From positions 16,325,501 to 16,389,500 of the forward strand of contig NC_083701.1 in the NCBI RefSeq assembly GCF_033118175.1: a DNA stretch of 64,000 nucleotides, read 5' to 3'. The DNA is from Dama dama. Lineage: Eukaryota > Chordata > Mammalia > Artiodactyla > Cervidae. Below are positions 10,343 through 20,690 of this stretch, piece after piece. Numbering within the stretch: position 1 is the first letter of the stretch; each line of letters opens with the position of its first letter. The translations under genes and the position numbers were made by a program. The notes beneath the pieces are model-generated. The model was not told where the DNA came from. It made no database searches and saw nothing but the letters and a program-made list of their open reading frames with translations.

Positions 10343-10665
10343 TGTTCAGTTCAGTTGCTCAGTCGTGTCTGACTCTTTGTGACCTCATGGACTGCAGCAC
10401 ACCAGGCTTCCCTGTCCATCACCAACTCCTGGAGTTTACTCAAACTCATGTCCATTGAGTCGGTGATGCCACTCAACCATCTCATCCTCTGTCGTCCCCT
10501 TCTCCTCCCGCCTTCAATCTTTCCCAGCATCAAGGTCTTTTCCAATGAGTCAGTTCCTTGCATCAGCTGGCCAAAGTATTGGTTTCAGCTTCAGCATCAG
10601 TCCTTCCAATGAATATTCAGGACTGATTTCCTTTAGGATGGACTGGTTGGATCTCTTTGCTGTGG
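10343..10665 (-). mobile_element. BovB 3' end, 5'-truncated
   Basis: Antisense BovB from TTCAGTTCAGTTGCTCAGTC to GGACTGGTTGGATCTCTTTG. The related segment at 14.67 kb reads straight across the insertion point (taattat-gggattc), showing that no appreciable TSD was formed or kept. Confidence 0.88.
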
Positions 10666-10694
10666 GATTCTGGTGGCCGAATATTAAGGAAATA

Positions 10695-10908
10695 TGTTTG
10701 TTGTTGTTTTAGTCGCTAAGTTGTGTCCGATTCTTTGTGACCCCATGGACTGTAGCCCACCAGGCTCCTCTGTCCATGGGATTTCCCAGGCCTGAATACT
10801 GGAGTGGGTTGCCATTTCCTTCTCCAGGAGGTCCTCCCCACACAGGGATCAAACCTGTATCTCCTGCTTGGCAGACAGATTCTTTACCACTGAGCCATTA
10901 CAAGTAAC
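10695..10908 (-). mobile_element. Bov-tA SINE
   Basis: Full-length antisense copy with a 12-bp perfect TSD (attaaggaaata) at 10683-10694 and 10909-10920. The related segment at 14.69 kb holds a single diverged copy of the target (attaaggagtga). Confidence 0.95.
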
Positions 10909-10959
10909 ATTAAGGAAATAAAGGGAACCTTATTTTCCCTTCCCCTTCATACCCTCCCA

Positions 10960-11190
10960 TCTCCTCTCTCTACTTCTCTTCTGAGAGGGGGAACCTCTCG
11001 GCTTCTTTTAAATACCCCTTTAAAAATACTGGGCCCACCTACCCAGATTATCTAGGATAACCTCCTGATTTTAAAATCAGCTGACATCCAACAGTCTTAA
11101 TTCCCCTTTGCCAGGAAGTCTATAGAATTCATAGTCAGAGATTCTGGGATTAGGACATGGACTTTTGAGGGGGAGGCACTATTTTATCAC
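10960..11190 (-). mobile_element. MLT1-type LTR fragment
   Basis: Antisense 5' half of an old MaLR-like LTR: GGGCCCACCTACCCAGATTA, AAAATCAGCTGACATCC, AATTCCCCTTTGCCAGGAAG, GGGATTAGGACATGGAC. The left boundary is uncertain. Confidence 0.55.
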
Positions 11191-11204
11191 CCCCACCAGT
11201 TAGG

Positions 11205-11342
11205 TGTATTAGTTTAGGCAAGTTACTTATCTTTAATTCTCCTTTCCTTATGTGTACAGTAGGAATAAGTATCCACATGTTGCTGGGGTGCTCTAAGGAT
11301 TAAATGAAATAACTACACATCGAGTACCTAGAACCATACCTT
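11205..11342 (+). mobile_element. MIR SINE, left piece of an interrupted copy
   Basis: GGCAAGTTACTTATCTTTAA, then GGATTAAATGAAATAAC and GAGTACCTAGAACCATACC. The MIR resumes after the Bov-tA as TTGCACGTAGTAAATGTTCA (11545-11575). Confidence 0.75.
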
Positions 11343-11537
11343 CTTCTTCTCCAAGTCGCTCAGTTGTGTCCGACTCTTTGCGGCCCCATGGACTATACAG
11401 TCCATGGAATTCTCCAGGCCAGAATACTGGAGTGGGTAGCCTTTCCCTTCTCCAGGGGATCTTCCCCACCCAGGGATCAAAACCCAGGTCTCCCGCGTTG
11501 CAGGCAGATTCTTTACCAGCTGAGCCACCAGGGAAGC
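11343..11537 (-). mobile_element. Bov-tA SINE inserted in a MIR
   Basis: Antisense Bov-tA from TCTTCTCCAAGTCGCTCAGT to GAGCCACCAGGGAAGC. A 9-bp perfect TSD (ccatacctt) at 11334-11342 and 11538-11546 divides the MIR. Confidence 0.93.
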
Positions 11538-11575
11538 CCATACCTTTGCACGTAGTAAATGTTCAGTCTGTTGTG

Positions 11576-12454
11576 AACTCTTTCCTTCCTAAAATCAACA
11601 AGTACCCAACGTAGAATTTCAAAGCCTATATCCTGAACCTTACTGTCCTTAAATGGTGCCAACAGTGATGTCCCGGGACATGGAGGCCTCTGCTCAGTCT
11701 GCCTTGTGCGAAGTCACTTGTTCCTCTCCGGCACTCTGGGCTACCCCCGCACACCATCCTCGAGGTTTTTGGCACTTGGCAGTGATTTTCCTGGGAAGGA
11801 AGTGCTCTTCTCGTGTCCCCTGGGGGGACAAATGAGTCACTGAGTGTGGGCCTGGCAAATGGTTCATTCTTCTAAGAACGGTGACAGATATCCAAGAGGA
11901 AAGAGCGCTGAGAGTCCAGAGACCTGCTCTGAACACAAACAAAAATATCAGTGATATTTACTAGTCCAGGTGCCTTCACACTTCTGATGTCACTTAAGCT
12001 TCATAATTGGGGGAACGGGTGAGGGGAACCCCCAGCACGAGGCCACTGGGGAAGCTGAGGGATGGAGATTAATGACTTGGCTGCTGGGACACCGCATCCC
12101 AGAGCCTGGATCCCAACTCTCTCCGCGCCCTTGCCTTGGTCTCCTTTCCACCAACAGGGCGCAGGAAGGGGAGTGAGTGGCCTCACTGGAGTCTCATCTT
12201 CTCTGGTTTGCCTTCTCCTCGGCTCTTACGTCCAGCAAGGGAGCTCAGGCACAGAGCACTTCCTGACCACACACCTGGGCAGGGTCCACTCACCAGGGCT
12301 CTGATGCCTGGCAACTCCTCCATTAAAGAACGTGGTGCCTTGTTAGGCTCGGTCTCACACTGTTGGCTGTCCTGCGTTTGATGCCGTTTCCTCCTAATTC
12401 CACGCGTGTAACTGAATTAGTGAAAAGAGGAAAGAGGAGCAGGCAATCGCCTAT
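11576..12454. other. unassigned GC-richer sequence
   Basis: Several short open frames overlap on both strands (11653-12381), but no coding family, splice structure or repeat could be recognised. Confidence 0.35.
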
Positions 12455-12655
12455 TCAGCGATTCTCACCTGAGGCAGAATCCTCTCCCGCACCCAGAGAA
12501 TATGTGAACATCTGTGTGGGCCATTCTGGTGTATTATGGTGGCCTGGCTCTGTGGGTGGGGAGGCTGATCATTGTGCAATGTGTGGGGAACTCACTCACT
12601 CCATGAAAATGGAGAACTGACTCGCCCCAGTTGCCAATCACAGCCCCCATAGAGA
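12455..12655 (+). mobile_element. possible MER20-like hAT element
   Basis: A CAGCGATTCTCACCTGAG left end, an AACATCTGTGTGGGCCATTC middle part and a CATTGTGCAATGTGTGGGG stretch follow the layout of MER20. The match is weak and needs confirmation. Confidence 0.4.
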
Positions 12656-12757
12656 ACTTGGCTTTAAGTGGATAATAGCACTTGTGAGATTAGGACTCTG
12701 TCCAACGATCCTTGTGATTTATCTTGTAACTCTTCCTTGGATGAAAGGTAAAGAAGA

Positions 12758-12776
12758 GCTTTTTTTTTTTTTTTTC
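12758..12776. repeat. poly-T run
   Basis: An uninterrupted T homopolymer. No attached retroelement body was recognised. Confidence 0.7.
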
Positions 12777-12807
12777 ATGAAATGATCAATTCCACAGCTC
12801 ATTAGTA

Positions 12808-13040
12808 GGTAGCATGGTGTAGCAGACAGAGCCAGGGCTGGGGACTCAGGGGGTTACCGATCAATAGCACAGGTTTTGAAGCTGCCCACGTTGACACTGT
12901 GGCTGCAGCATTCACTAGCTCTGTGATCTTGGAAGGTTAGTTAGTCTCTTTGTGCCTCAGCTTTTACTGTTTGTAAAGTAAAGACAACTTGCTGCCTGGT
13001 TTTGCTGTGCCTGGCACATCGTGAGAGTCTACCAAATGTT
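12808..13040 (+). mobile_element. MIR SINE interrupted by Bov-tA
   Basis: From GGTAGCATGGTGTAGCAGA through CACTAGCTCTGTGATCTTGG and TGTGCCTCAGCTTTTACTG to TGTGCCTGGCACATCGTGAG. The end of the element continues after 13263. Confidence 0.8.
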
Positions 13041-13250
13041 GTGAAAGTGAAGTTGCTCAGTTGTGTCCGACTCTTTGCAACCCCATGGACTGTAGCCTGC
13101 CAGCCTCCTCCGTTCATGGGATTTCCCAGGCAAGAATACTGGAGTGGGTTGCCATTTCCTTCTCCAGGGGATCTTCCTGACCCAGGGATCAAACCCAGGT
13201 CTCCCGCATTGCAGGCAGATGCTTTACCGTCTGAGCCACAAGGGAAACCA
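13041..13250 (-). mobile_element. Bov-tA SINE inserted in a MIR
   Basis: Full-length antisense copy. A 13-bp perfect TSD (tctaccaaatgtt) at 13028-13040 and 13251-13263. Confidence 0.95.
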
Positions 13251-13289
13251 TCTACCAAATGTTAAATACTGTTGTTAGAATCACTACCA

Positions 13290-13440
13290 TCTTCCAGACC
13301 TTGGGCATGGCACTTCTTGGCTCTGTGTGTCTGTTTCTTCAAAAGCAAGTGGGGATAATACTGACTTCAAAGTGTTTTTGTAACATCAAATGGAAAAACA
13401 TATGTAAAGAGCCAAGTATGATGCATGTGGTGCTCATGAA
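13290..13440 (+). mobile_element. MIR SINE, diverged
   Basis: ACCTTGGGCATGGCACTTCT, TCTGTTTCTTCAAAAGCAAG and GGGGATAATACTGACTTCAA follow sense MIR order. Confidence 0.6.
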
Positions 13441-13600
13441 AACCTCATGAAGGTACTATCCCCATTTTACAGGTGAGGAAACTGAGGCACAAAGAAGGTG
13501 TATAACTTGGCTAAAGACACAACCACTCATAAGTAGGAGAGCTGATATTTGTGCCAAGGCTGCCTGGCTCTAGAGCCAGCATTTCCAGCCATTCCAACCA
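13441..13600 (-). mobile_element. MIR SINE, inverted relative to its neighbour
   Basis: CCATTTTACAGGTGAGGAAA, ACTGAGGCACAAAGAAGG, then TGGCTCTAGAGCCAGC. It lies tail-to-tail with the MIR at 13290-13440. Confidence 0.75.
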
Positions 13601-14065
13601 TTAGCTGCTTTTCATTAGGAAGCAGCTAGAACAGTGCTCAGCCATCTGTGAGCCTCACTGGCTGGCAGAGAGACAGTTTTGACCATCAGCTGTGCCTTCC
13701 ACTGGCAGTGGCAGAACTCTCAGGCTCTCGGCCCAGAGAGACTGCCCTGTATGTGGGGTGGCTAGAAAGCAGGAGACCTGGAATGGTCCTTGCTCTGTTG
13801 TTGCCCTGGCAACCACAGGAGGTAGTGCAATAGCTCGGGGCTTCAGTTTCCCTCAGGGGAAGGAGAGAAGAATCCAGAGATGTTACAATGACAGTGGAAG
13901 TCTGATGAAGGGACATGCCTCTGTGTACCACTCTCTCTGTTAGCAGGAGCATCCCTTTGGGATGGTGTCATAATGGGATTTGCAACAGAGCCAGTTTGGG
14001 GCAAAGCCTCCGGTTTCCCCTTAGACTATGGACAAACAGGAGTGAGTTTCTACAATAATAATGAA
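13601..14065. other. unassigned sequence
   Basis: Overlapping chance frames lie at 13648-13952. A faint MIR-like piece (GGGCTTCAGTTTCCCTCAGG) is near 13840. Nothing else is recognised. Confidence 0.35.
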
Positions 14066-14273
14066 AGTGTAAGTGAAGTCATTCAGTCATGTCCGACTCT
14101 TTGCAACCCCATGGACTGTAGCCTACCAGGCTCCTCTGTCTATGGGATTTTCCAGGCAAAAATACTGCAGTGGGTTGCCATTTCCTTCTCCAGATCTTCC
14201 TGACCCAGGGATTGAACATGGGTCTCCCACATTGTAGACAGACGCTTTGCCGTCTGAGCCACCAGGGAAGTCA
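14066..14273 (-). mobile_element. Bov-tA SINE
   Basis: Antisense copy from GTGTAAGTGAAGTCATTCAG to TCTGAGCCACCAGGGAAGTC. It lacks the usual GGGGA before ATCTTCC, a small internal deletion. It ends in AAT-rich sequence, so the TSD is unclear. Confidence 0.9.
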
Positions 14274-14549
14274 CACACAATAACAATAACAATGAGAATC
14301 AGTGCAATTCAGGGCACCCTCTTGAGAACCAGGCAGGAGAGGATGAGTGTATGAAAAGGCTCAGGAGAGAGCTACCACCCATTAAATATTTGCCATGTGC
14401 CCCAAAGTATGCGGTCCGGGTCTTAGTCAAACCATGATGACCTGCCATGTTGGAAAGTCATGAGGGACAGTGGTTATTGGATTAAGGCCATTTATGACCA
14501 AGTCTTAGAGCCAGATAGGTGTGGGGCCAGGTATTCCGAAGAGCTGAAT
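14274..14549. other. unassigned sequence
   Basis: An AATAAC run at the start, then old DNA with no recognised element. Confidence 0.35.
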
Positions 14550-14760
14550 ACCCTCCAACACGAAGTCTAATCTCATGGTACCTTAGCATCTTCTTTTGTC
14601 AGATAAAGCCACATTCCCTCCACAATTGCTGGGAGCTGATACATGTAAAGTGCTCACCACTTTAGTGTAATTATGGGATTCTAGAAGCAGAACATTAAGG
14701 AGTGAAGAGAGGCTTATTTTTCGTTTTCCTTCAGTCGCTGCCATCCCCTGTCCTAAGTAC
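14550..14760 (+). other. right copy of a diverged local duplication
   Basis: It aligns with about 10195-10342 plus 10666-10694 plus 10921-10975 once the BovB and Bov-tA insertions there are removed. Shared blocks include TCTAATCTCA, ATAAAGCCACAT, GTAATTAT, GGGATTCT, ATTAAGGA and CTTATTTT. The first part looks MIR-like. Confidence 0.55.
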
Positions 14761-14981
14761 CAGTTTTGTTTATCACTTCAAGCCCAGGACTGCGCCCCAG
14801 GATGCAGTGACCTGCCCTTGCAATACTGGCAATGACAAAGTCCTGGGGCCAGACCCTTTTGCTCCTGAGGCAGAGTCTCTGCCTCAGAGGGAGGTTTCCA
14901 GGACAAAGTGGAATTGGGCAGTAGGCAAAGAAGGAGGAATTCCCCTTGCCCCTGAGTATCAGCTTGTTCAGCTGCAGACAT
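14761..14981. other. unassigned sequence
   Basis: Contains most of a 109-codon open frame (14702-15031) with no recognisable domain. It runs into the MER5A-like element and overlaps a minus frame, so it is judged chance. Confidence 0.35.
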
Positions 14982-15238
14982 GGTTCTCAAACTCCGACAG
15001 CCATCAGAACCACCTGGAAGCCTGGTTATGACACATGGCTGGGCCCCACCCCAGCACTTCTGATTCAGGAGATCTGGGGAGGGGTCAGAAAATTTACATT
15101 TCTAACAAGTTCCGGAGCTTTTACTCTGCTCACTAATCTATGTTGACTCTTCCAGGCTTGGAAGGATAGTAAATGCACGTTCCTGAGGTGGTGTGATGGC
15201 CAAAAGATATTGATGCTAAGAGTTTGAGGACCACAGTT
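14982..15238 (+). mobile_element. MER5A-like hAT element
   Basis: GGTTCTCAAACTCCGACAGC, CAGAACCACCTGGAAGCC, GGGCCCCACCCCAGCACTTC, TGATTCAGGAG, and a right end reading GTTTGAGGACCACAGT. The ends resemble hAT-Charlie inverted repeats. The middle (15110-15210) is not typical. Confidence 0.7.
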
Positions 15239-16554
15239 GGAGCATCACTGAGCTAAAGAAACGGGGTAGACAGATCTGGATGCTTCCAATGAATTTCTCT
15301 TTCATGGAGAGTGTTTTCGTTTGTTTGTTTGTCTTCTCTGAGTCACCTAATGAATATTTATGGGCCCTGCTACTAAATACCACTGTTGAGCAGCCTGAAT
15401 TGAGAGTGGGGTAGGAGATAGCCTCTGAAATGCAACCCTGTCTGGAGTCAGGTAGGGCAGGGGACCTGGGGCCCCTTAGGACGTGGGTTCCTTGTTTACA
15501 CACTTCTAGAGCTGTTCCTGCCTGCAGAATATCACCCTCCAGGAGCCAGGCAGGATTTTTTTCCCCGTTGGGCTGACTCTCCTCCTGGAACAGAGATGGG
15601 GCTGCAGACAATCACTGACAACCTGGGGTAACCAAACATTGGACTCAAATGGAGCCCTTGAAGGATGGACCACACTTTTTCCCATGGTGGCTGTTGGTAG
15701 GACAGGATGACCTGGACCTGCTGCTTGAAAGGACACTGATGAGGTTTGGATGGAGGCAGCTTGGTGATTCTGCCAGGTTGCTCAGCTCCCCTGGATCTGC
15801 TTATGTTCCCCGTGAATGGCATTTGATGGCACTTGTCAACTCAGTGTCAGATGTCAACCTTGCTCTGATTTTCCATTCCTCTGTCACCTCCTGTCCCAGG
15901 CTCAACCACTGACATAGCTTGGCACCTCTGGGTCTCTTCCATAAAGATAACTCTAAGTCCATGACCCCCCAACCCCATCACTCTGGCCTGTATGTCAATC
16001 AGCGTATGAGGACTGTGGTATTTTTCTATATACCTTGGCTGCCTTATTATAGACATTAAGGCATTTCAGCAATAGAGATTCATTTCACGAGAGAACTTTG
16101 TGATGTTCCAGTAAATGTCAGGCACTGGGAAAGATTTCCATCGTGAGAAACAAGAGTTATGGCAGGCCCCTCTGGAGTCCTGGACACAGTCCTGCCATCA
16201 GCCAGAATGGTCGGGCTCTGCATCCAGCAGAATTCTGTTCTGCAGAATCACAGATAAGCTGTTCCCATTTTTATTTCGGCGCTGCAGAGAAATGACAAAA
16301 TCCAGGACCAGAATTTGCGCGAACTCAATAGAGCTGAAAGAGATCTGAGAGTTCATCAGGTCAAAGGGTGGCAAATCAATTGTATTTCATGTTGATCGTG
16401 ACTGAAGGAGGGTCGCTGAATGACACTCTGCATTCCGTTTGAGCCCAGGGTGAAATGGTGCCCTGGTCGATAGTCACGGCTGTCCGGGACAGAGGGCAGG
16501 AGGGTGCCCATTTGTGGATCACACATTGGCATTGCTGACCCAGCTCAGTTCTCT
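15239..16554. other. unassigned sequence, about 1.3 kb
   Basis: Low-repeat DNA with a short TTTG repeat (15318-15332). A 131-codon minus frame (15216-15611) overlaps the MER5A end and shows no domain. Several frames overlap on both strands at 15506-16056. No exon could be supported. Confidence 0.35.
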
Positions 16555-16660
16555 TCATTTATGGAATAAGAATCTAAGTCCCAGTGAAATGGAAGGACCT
16601 TCCCCAGTTCACATAACTTGTCAGTGGTGGATTCAAGAAGAGGATCCAGGTTTTTAACAT
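16555..16660 (-). mobile_element. MIR-type SINE fragment
   Basis: AAGTCCCAGTGAAATGGAAG, CACATAACTTGTCAGTGGTG and ATTCAAGAAGAGGATCCAGG follow antisense MIR order, but they are diverged. Confidence 0.5.
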
Positions 16661-16689
16661 TAATTCCATGCTTTTCCATTCACAAGGAG

Positions 16690-16895
16690 AGGCTTTGGAA
16701 AGAGATAAGCCTGAGTTTTCAAATCTCTAACCCATTGTTTACCAGCTGTGTGACCTTGGGCAAGTCACTTAACATCTCTGTGCTTCGGTTTCCTCCTTTG
16801 CAAATGGAATAATTAATTCTCCCGTGTTATTATTGGGAGAATTAAATGTGACAATGGTATGTGTAGCTCAGGGCCTCATGGGTAAATGTTTAATT
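16690..16895 (+). mobile_element. MIR SINE
   Basis: A clear core (CCAGCTGTGTGACCTTGGGC, AAGTCACTTAACATCTCTGT, CGGTTTCCTCCTTTGCAAAT). It contains an 11-bp perfect inverted repeat at 16813-16823 and 16835-16845. Confidence 0.85.
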
Positions 16896-17255
16896 TCTCT
16901 CCTTTTCCCAACAGAAAATGATACGCATTATTAAGATGACCTGCTTGGTAGCAATTTGCACACCACGGCAATGATTTAATTGTATAATTGCACATCTGGT
17001 TTGTTCCCTTGTGAACTCAGGATTTGGGAGCAGATTCCTATCACGTTTCCTCCAAATTTAAAATGCTCTGACTGTAAATACAGAAAAGAATTTTCTTTGT
17101 TTCTATGAGCTAGTGCTTGGTAAATGAGCCCTGGAGGGTTCTCCAGAGTCAGACCAAAGTCTTTCCAGGTAAAAATGCCATTTATTATCTCTTCTCTATT
17201 GTGCAACTCATGGCCTGAGACTTTAGTACGTCACACTCCATTGTAGTAATGGGTT
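16896..17255. other. unassigned sequence
   Basis: No gene or repeat is recognised. Confidence 0.35.
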
Positions 17256-17345
17256 TTCTTTGCTGTTGCCTGCTGTGGATGTGAGCCTTGCAAGGGCAGG
17301 AATTACTCTGAGTCATCGCAGAGTCCCAACACAGGGCCTGGGTGC
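17256..17345 (+). mobile_element. L2-like 3' end fragment
   Basis: GTGAGCCTTGCAAGGGCAGG, ACTCTGAGTCATCGCAGAGT and CAACACAGGGCCTGGGTGCT resemble the L2 tail order. The call is moderate only. Confidence 0.45.
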
Positions 17346-18260
17346 TCCCACCCATGGTGGCTGGCTTCATATTTAGAGGCTGAGAACAGGGGTCCCAGGC
17401 TTCGCCATGGCTAGAGCTTAGGAATTGCAAAGCCCAGAACTGGGCTCATCTGGAACTCTGGGACCGTGGCCCAGTCTCTTCCTTTCACAGACTCTTGACT
17501 TTTCTGTGCATGAAATGGAGAAGCTGTGCTCAGCGACCCTTCTGTCCTTGAGGCAGGGGCTAAACAGGAAATCAAGACAGGGAGCTGGACGGTGCCACAC
17601 ACACTGGTATGAACAGCTGTGCCTCCTCTGAAAGCCATTTCAGGTTAACCAGAGCATTCTGCCCCCAGGAGGAAGGGCGAGAGGGAGGTGGGGAGAAGAA
17701 ATAGGCTCCAAAGAACTGGGCTCAAGTGAGGTTTATAAATAGGAACATGGAAACTCACAGAAGAAGCCAAGCAAGGCAAAGGAGAATGGGTGAGTCTCAG
17801 CAAGAGCATTCTAAGATGTAATAACTAACGAGAGAAGCCAGATTTCTTGAAGATGCTTTGAGGGCCATTATGTAACTGTCTTCTCAGACTAGGGTCACAG
17901 AAGCAGTTTGCAGCTGAGAAATACCGCCAAGGATGAAAGAAAACTCTGATCCTTACCCTGCACATTCATATATTCAGGTAAAAACACTTCTTCATTGCCT
18001 CGTGTACACCTGATGGTGCTAGGTGCAGGGAAACCATAATTAACACATCCTGTTTCCAGGAAGTCAGAATTTAACGAGGGAGACAGACACATAAGTAGCT
18101 TAAGAGAGGCAGTTGTAATGATTGCCGTGCCGTGACATACACTGCTTGGTACTCTATCATGTCTCTCATGGTGGCCACCCATTGTTCTGTCTGCCTCGAT
18201 CTCTTCTGCTCCCCCTTGGTGTTGCATCCTCCTTCTTTGAGGGGTATTGTCTCCCAGTCT
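17346..18260. other. unassigned sequence with an old dispersed motif
   Basis: No gene is recognised. Around 18015-18120, GGTGCTAGGTGCAGGGAAAC followed by AGGGAGACAGACACATAAGT resembles a common, very old mammalian interspersed repeat whose family I cannot name. The 110-codon minus frame at 17895-18227 crosses it. Confidence 0.35.
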
Positions 18261-18261
18261 G

Positions 18262-18700
18262 TCATAGTGTGAACAAGAGTGTATGTCTCCATCTCTTTAG
18301 CCTTAGTGATGGTCGGGGGAGATGCACACGTGACTCAGGTCAGGATGATCAGAGTCCTTCCCTGGCATTTTTCTAACTGGAACTCAGAGAAAGAAGCTCC
18401 TTTTCTCTCTGGAAGTGAAGCTATGATGGGGGAGGGGTTGGGCTGCAGAGACGAGTTTCCTGCTTCAGAAAGGCTGGCAGTTAGAGTAAAGGTGATGGGA
18501 AAAGCTGAGATAAGATACACACACACACAGAGGGAGAGAATGAGACAGAGAAGTGGGTAGGCGAGCATGACTGAGTCCATAGTTTCAGCTATCACCCTAT
18601 TTCTCCAGGGGTTTAGAAACACCAGCTAATCACTTCCCTTTTCGGTTTCAGCTTAAATTTGGTTTCTGTCACTTGTAATCAAGGGTCCTGACTAACACAC
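18262..18700 (+). mobile_element. ancient LTR-like interspersed repeat
   Basis: GATGCACACGTGACTCAGG, ATCAGAGTCCTTCCCTGGCA, GAAGCTCCTTTTCTCTCTGG and a right part GGTTTCTGTCACTTGTAATC ending CTGACTAACACA follow a widespread mammalian repeat that I recognise but cannot assign. A short CA run lies at 18518-18530. Confidence 0.4.
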
Positions 18701-18744
18701 ACCTCCTCCCCTCTCCCAGGGAGAAAGGCTAGGGAACCGACATT

Positions 18745-18905
18745 AAATATCGACGATAGGGCAAACACTATTCTAGACACTTTGCAAACCATCTCGCTTA
18801 ATTCCCCAAATAACCTGTAAGGTAGGGCTCCATCACCATATTTTATAGTTAAAGAGAAAGGCTGACTAAATTGCTCCAAGTCACAGAGCAAATAAGTAAA
18901 ACTGA
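18745..18905 (-). mobile_element. MIR SINE
   Basis: GGGCAAACACTATTCTAGAC, AAATAACCTGTAAGGTAGGG, ATTTTATAGTTAAAGAGAAA and AAGTCACAGAGCAAATAAG follow antisense MIR. Confidence 0.7.
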
Positions 18906-18984
18906 ATAATGCAAAGCACTGGGCTATGGTGGCAATCAGGCAAATGCTTTTTCTGATTCAGGTAGTTGTAGGATTAAACACACA

Positions 18985-19390
18985 GTCACAAATAGATATT
19001 TATGCATTTTGGTAGGATTTTTGAATAAAGGGGAATAGGGTAGAGTATTGGCTTAAGTGCTGCACGCTGAGAAGGGAGGTTGGCAACAGGTGGAAAGAAC
19101 AGAGACTCAGAAGTGTGTTGGCCAGGAGCATGGAGACCATTTAGGGGGAGGACATGATAGTAGACAAGGTTGGGATGCTGGTGGCCCACCTTGACCTGGC
19201 CCGGGAGCAGGAGAAGTGTTTGAGGGAATGTCTGAGTTGGATGCACCAGGACTTGTTCAAGGGTTAGACATGGTAGGGAAGAGGAATCAAAGCTGGCTTC
19301 CCAGTTCAGAGAAACAAGGAGGTGCCACATGCCTTGGCTGACATGGTGGGACGAGAAAGGGGACTTGTGCCGGGAGAGCTGCGGTCATTG
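18985..19390 (+). mobile_element. ancient interspersed repeat, class uncertain
   Basis: GAGACCATTTAGGGGGAGGA, GGTGGCCCACCTTGACCTGG, CACCAGGACTTGTTCAAGGG and AGAGGAATCAAAGCTGGCTT run in the order of a common, very old mammalian repeat. I cannot name its class. Confidence 0.35.
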
Positions 19391-19633
19391 TGCTGCAGGG
19401 AAGAGTGAGCTGAAAGAAGTAAAGAAAATGCGAAATTATTCTTGGCATTCTGATTGCTCGTTGGGGGTGCATCCAGGTTACTGCAGCAAGGAAGACAAAA
19501 GGAATGAAGTAAAATCTGTCTTGAAAATGGGATTCCTTGGCAGGTTGGATGACCCTGTCCCAAGAGCAATGGCTGATTCAATAGTGCCCATGAGGCCTGT
19601 CTCAATGCACCGTACTTTGTCCACATCTTTGGT

Positions 19634-19705
19634 ACTTGGTGTCTTTTTTTTTTTTTTTTTTGGTGTCTTTTTTTAAGGAGGAAGGAAAGGAGGGAGAGAG
19701 AAATA
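19634..19705. repeat. poly-T run and AGG-rich tract
   Basis: An 18-base T run, then GGTGTC, more T, and a GGAAGGAAAGGAGGGAGAG purine tract. Low complexity only. Confidence 0.75.
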
Positions 19706-19825
19706 TTCTAATTCTCAAAACTATGCCTCAGTCAGCCAGCATCCTACCCAGAAAACTCCACAATTAACAGGGAAGTAAACTGCTAGGTCTCCTGGCTCAG
19801 GACCTTCTGAAAGCTTCTTACTGCT

Positions 19826-19922
19826 ATTCAGTCATCGCCAAGTCATTTCCAGCTCTTTGTGACCCCATGGACTGCAGCACTCCAGGCTTCCCTGTCCTTC
19901 ACTGTCTCCTGGAGTTTGCTAT
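19826..19922 (-). mobile_element. BovB 3' tail fragment
   Basis: CTATTCAGTCATCGCCAAGT, GCTCTTTGTGACCCCATGGA, CTCCAGGCTTCCCTGTCCTT and CTCCTGGAGTTTGCT. Only the last ~95 bp of BovB. Confidence 0.8.
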
Positions 19923-19973
19923 ATTAGTTCAGTCCATTAACTATGAGATTATTTCACTGCCTTCAACAAATAA

Positions 19974-20164
19974 GCTTTTTCCGAGGTGGCTCAGCTGGTA
20001 AAGAGCAGGAGATGCAGGTTCGATCCCTGGGTTAGAGCCCCTGGAAAAGGAAACGGCAACTCACTCCAGTGTTCTTGTCTGGAGACTCCCATGTGCAGAG
20101 AAGCCTGGCAGGGCTACAGTACGTGCGGCTGCAAAAGAGTTGGAACGACTGAGCTTGCACGCAC
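19974..20164 (+). mobile_element. Bov-tA SINE
   Basis: Head CCGAGGTGGCTCAGCTGGTA (first bases worn), body CAACTCACTCCAGTGTTCTT, tail TTGGAACGACTGAGCTTG. TSD caacaaataa / caactaataa at 19964-19973 and 20165-20174 (9 of 10). Confidence 0.88.
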
Positions 20165-20424
20165 CAACTAATAACAAAATACTTCACTTGTCTCCAGAAT
20201 CTTCTCTATTATGGCCTCAGTCAAATTGCAAAAGGCCTTCCCACTTAGTGATAATGATGTGAAAAGAGTGCTGTATGCCAGGCAGGTGTGCCTTGTGAAG
20301 CTCCAGGAGGTGTCATTTACAGAAGTGACAATGTGCCGGTGTCCCCTGGAACTGAGTGTGCAAAACCCACACAACCACACTCTGGTCTTACAAGAGAGGA
20401 TCTCAGCTCAAGTTCCAGCTTGAT

Positions 20425-20675
20425 GGGAAGGTCATGCACACACTGCTATATTTAAAATGGATAACTAACAAAAACCTATTGTGTAGCACAGGGAACGCTG
20501 CTTAATGTTATGTGCCAGGCTGGATGGGAAGGGGATTTGGGGGAGAATGGTTACGTGTATATGTATGGCTGAGCCCCTTCAGTGTTCACCTGAAACAACC
20601 ACAACATTGTTAATAGGCTATATCCCAATACAAAGTGTTTTTGGTGTTAAAAAAAATAAAAATTACATTTTAAAA
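20425..20675 (+). mobile_element. L1 LINE 3' end, 5'-truncated
   Basis: L1 3' UTR: CACACTGCTATATTTAAAAT, TATTGTGTAGCACAGGGAAC, CACCTGAAACAACCACAACA, and an A-rich end. A perfect 15-bp TSD (aagttccagcttgat) lies at 20410-20424 and 20676-20690. Confidence 0.92.
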
Positions 20676-20690
20676 AAGTTCCAGCTTGAT

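Noticed and set aside
15216..15611. A 131-codon minus-strand frame
   Set aside because: It overlaps the right end of a MER5A-like element and frames in other phases. No domain was recognised.
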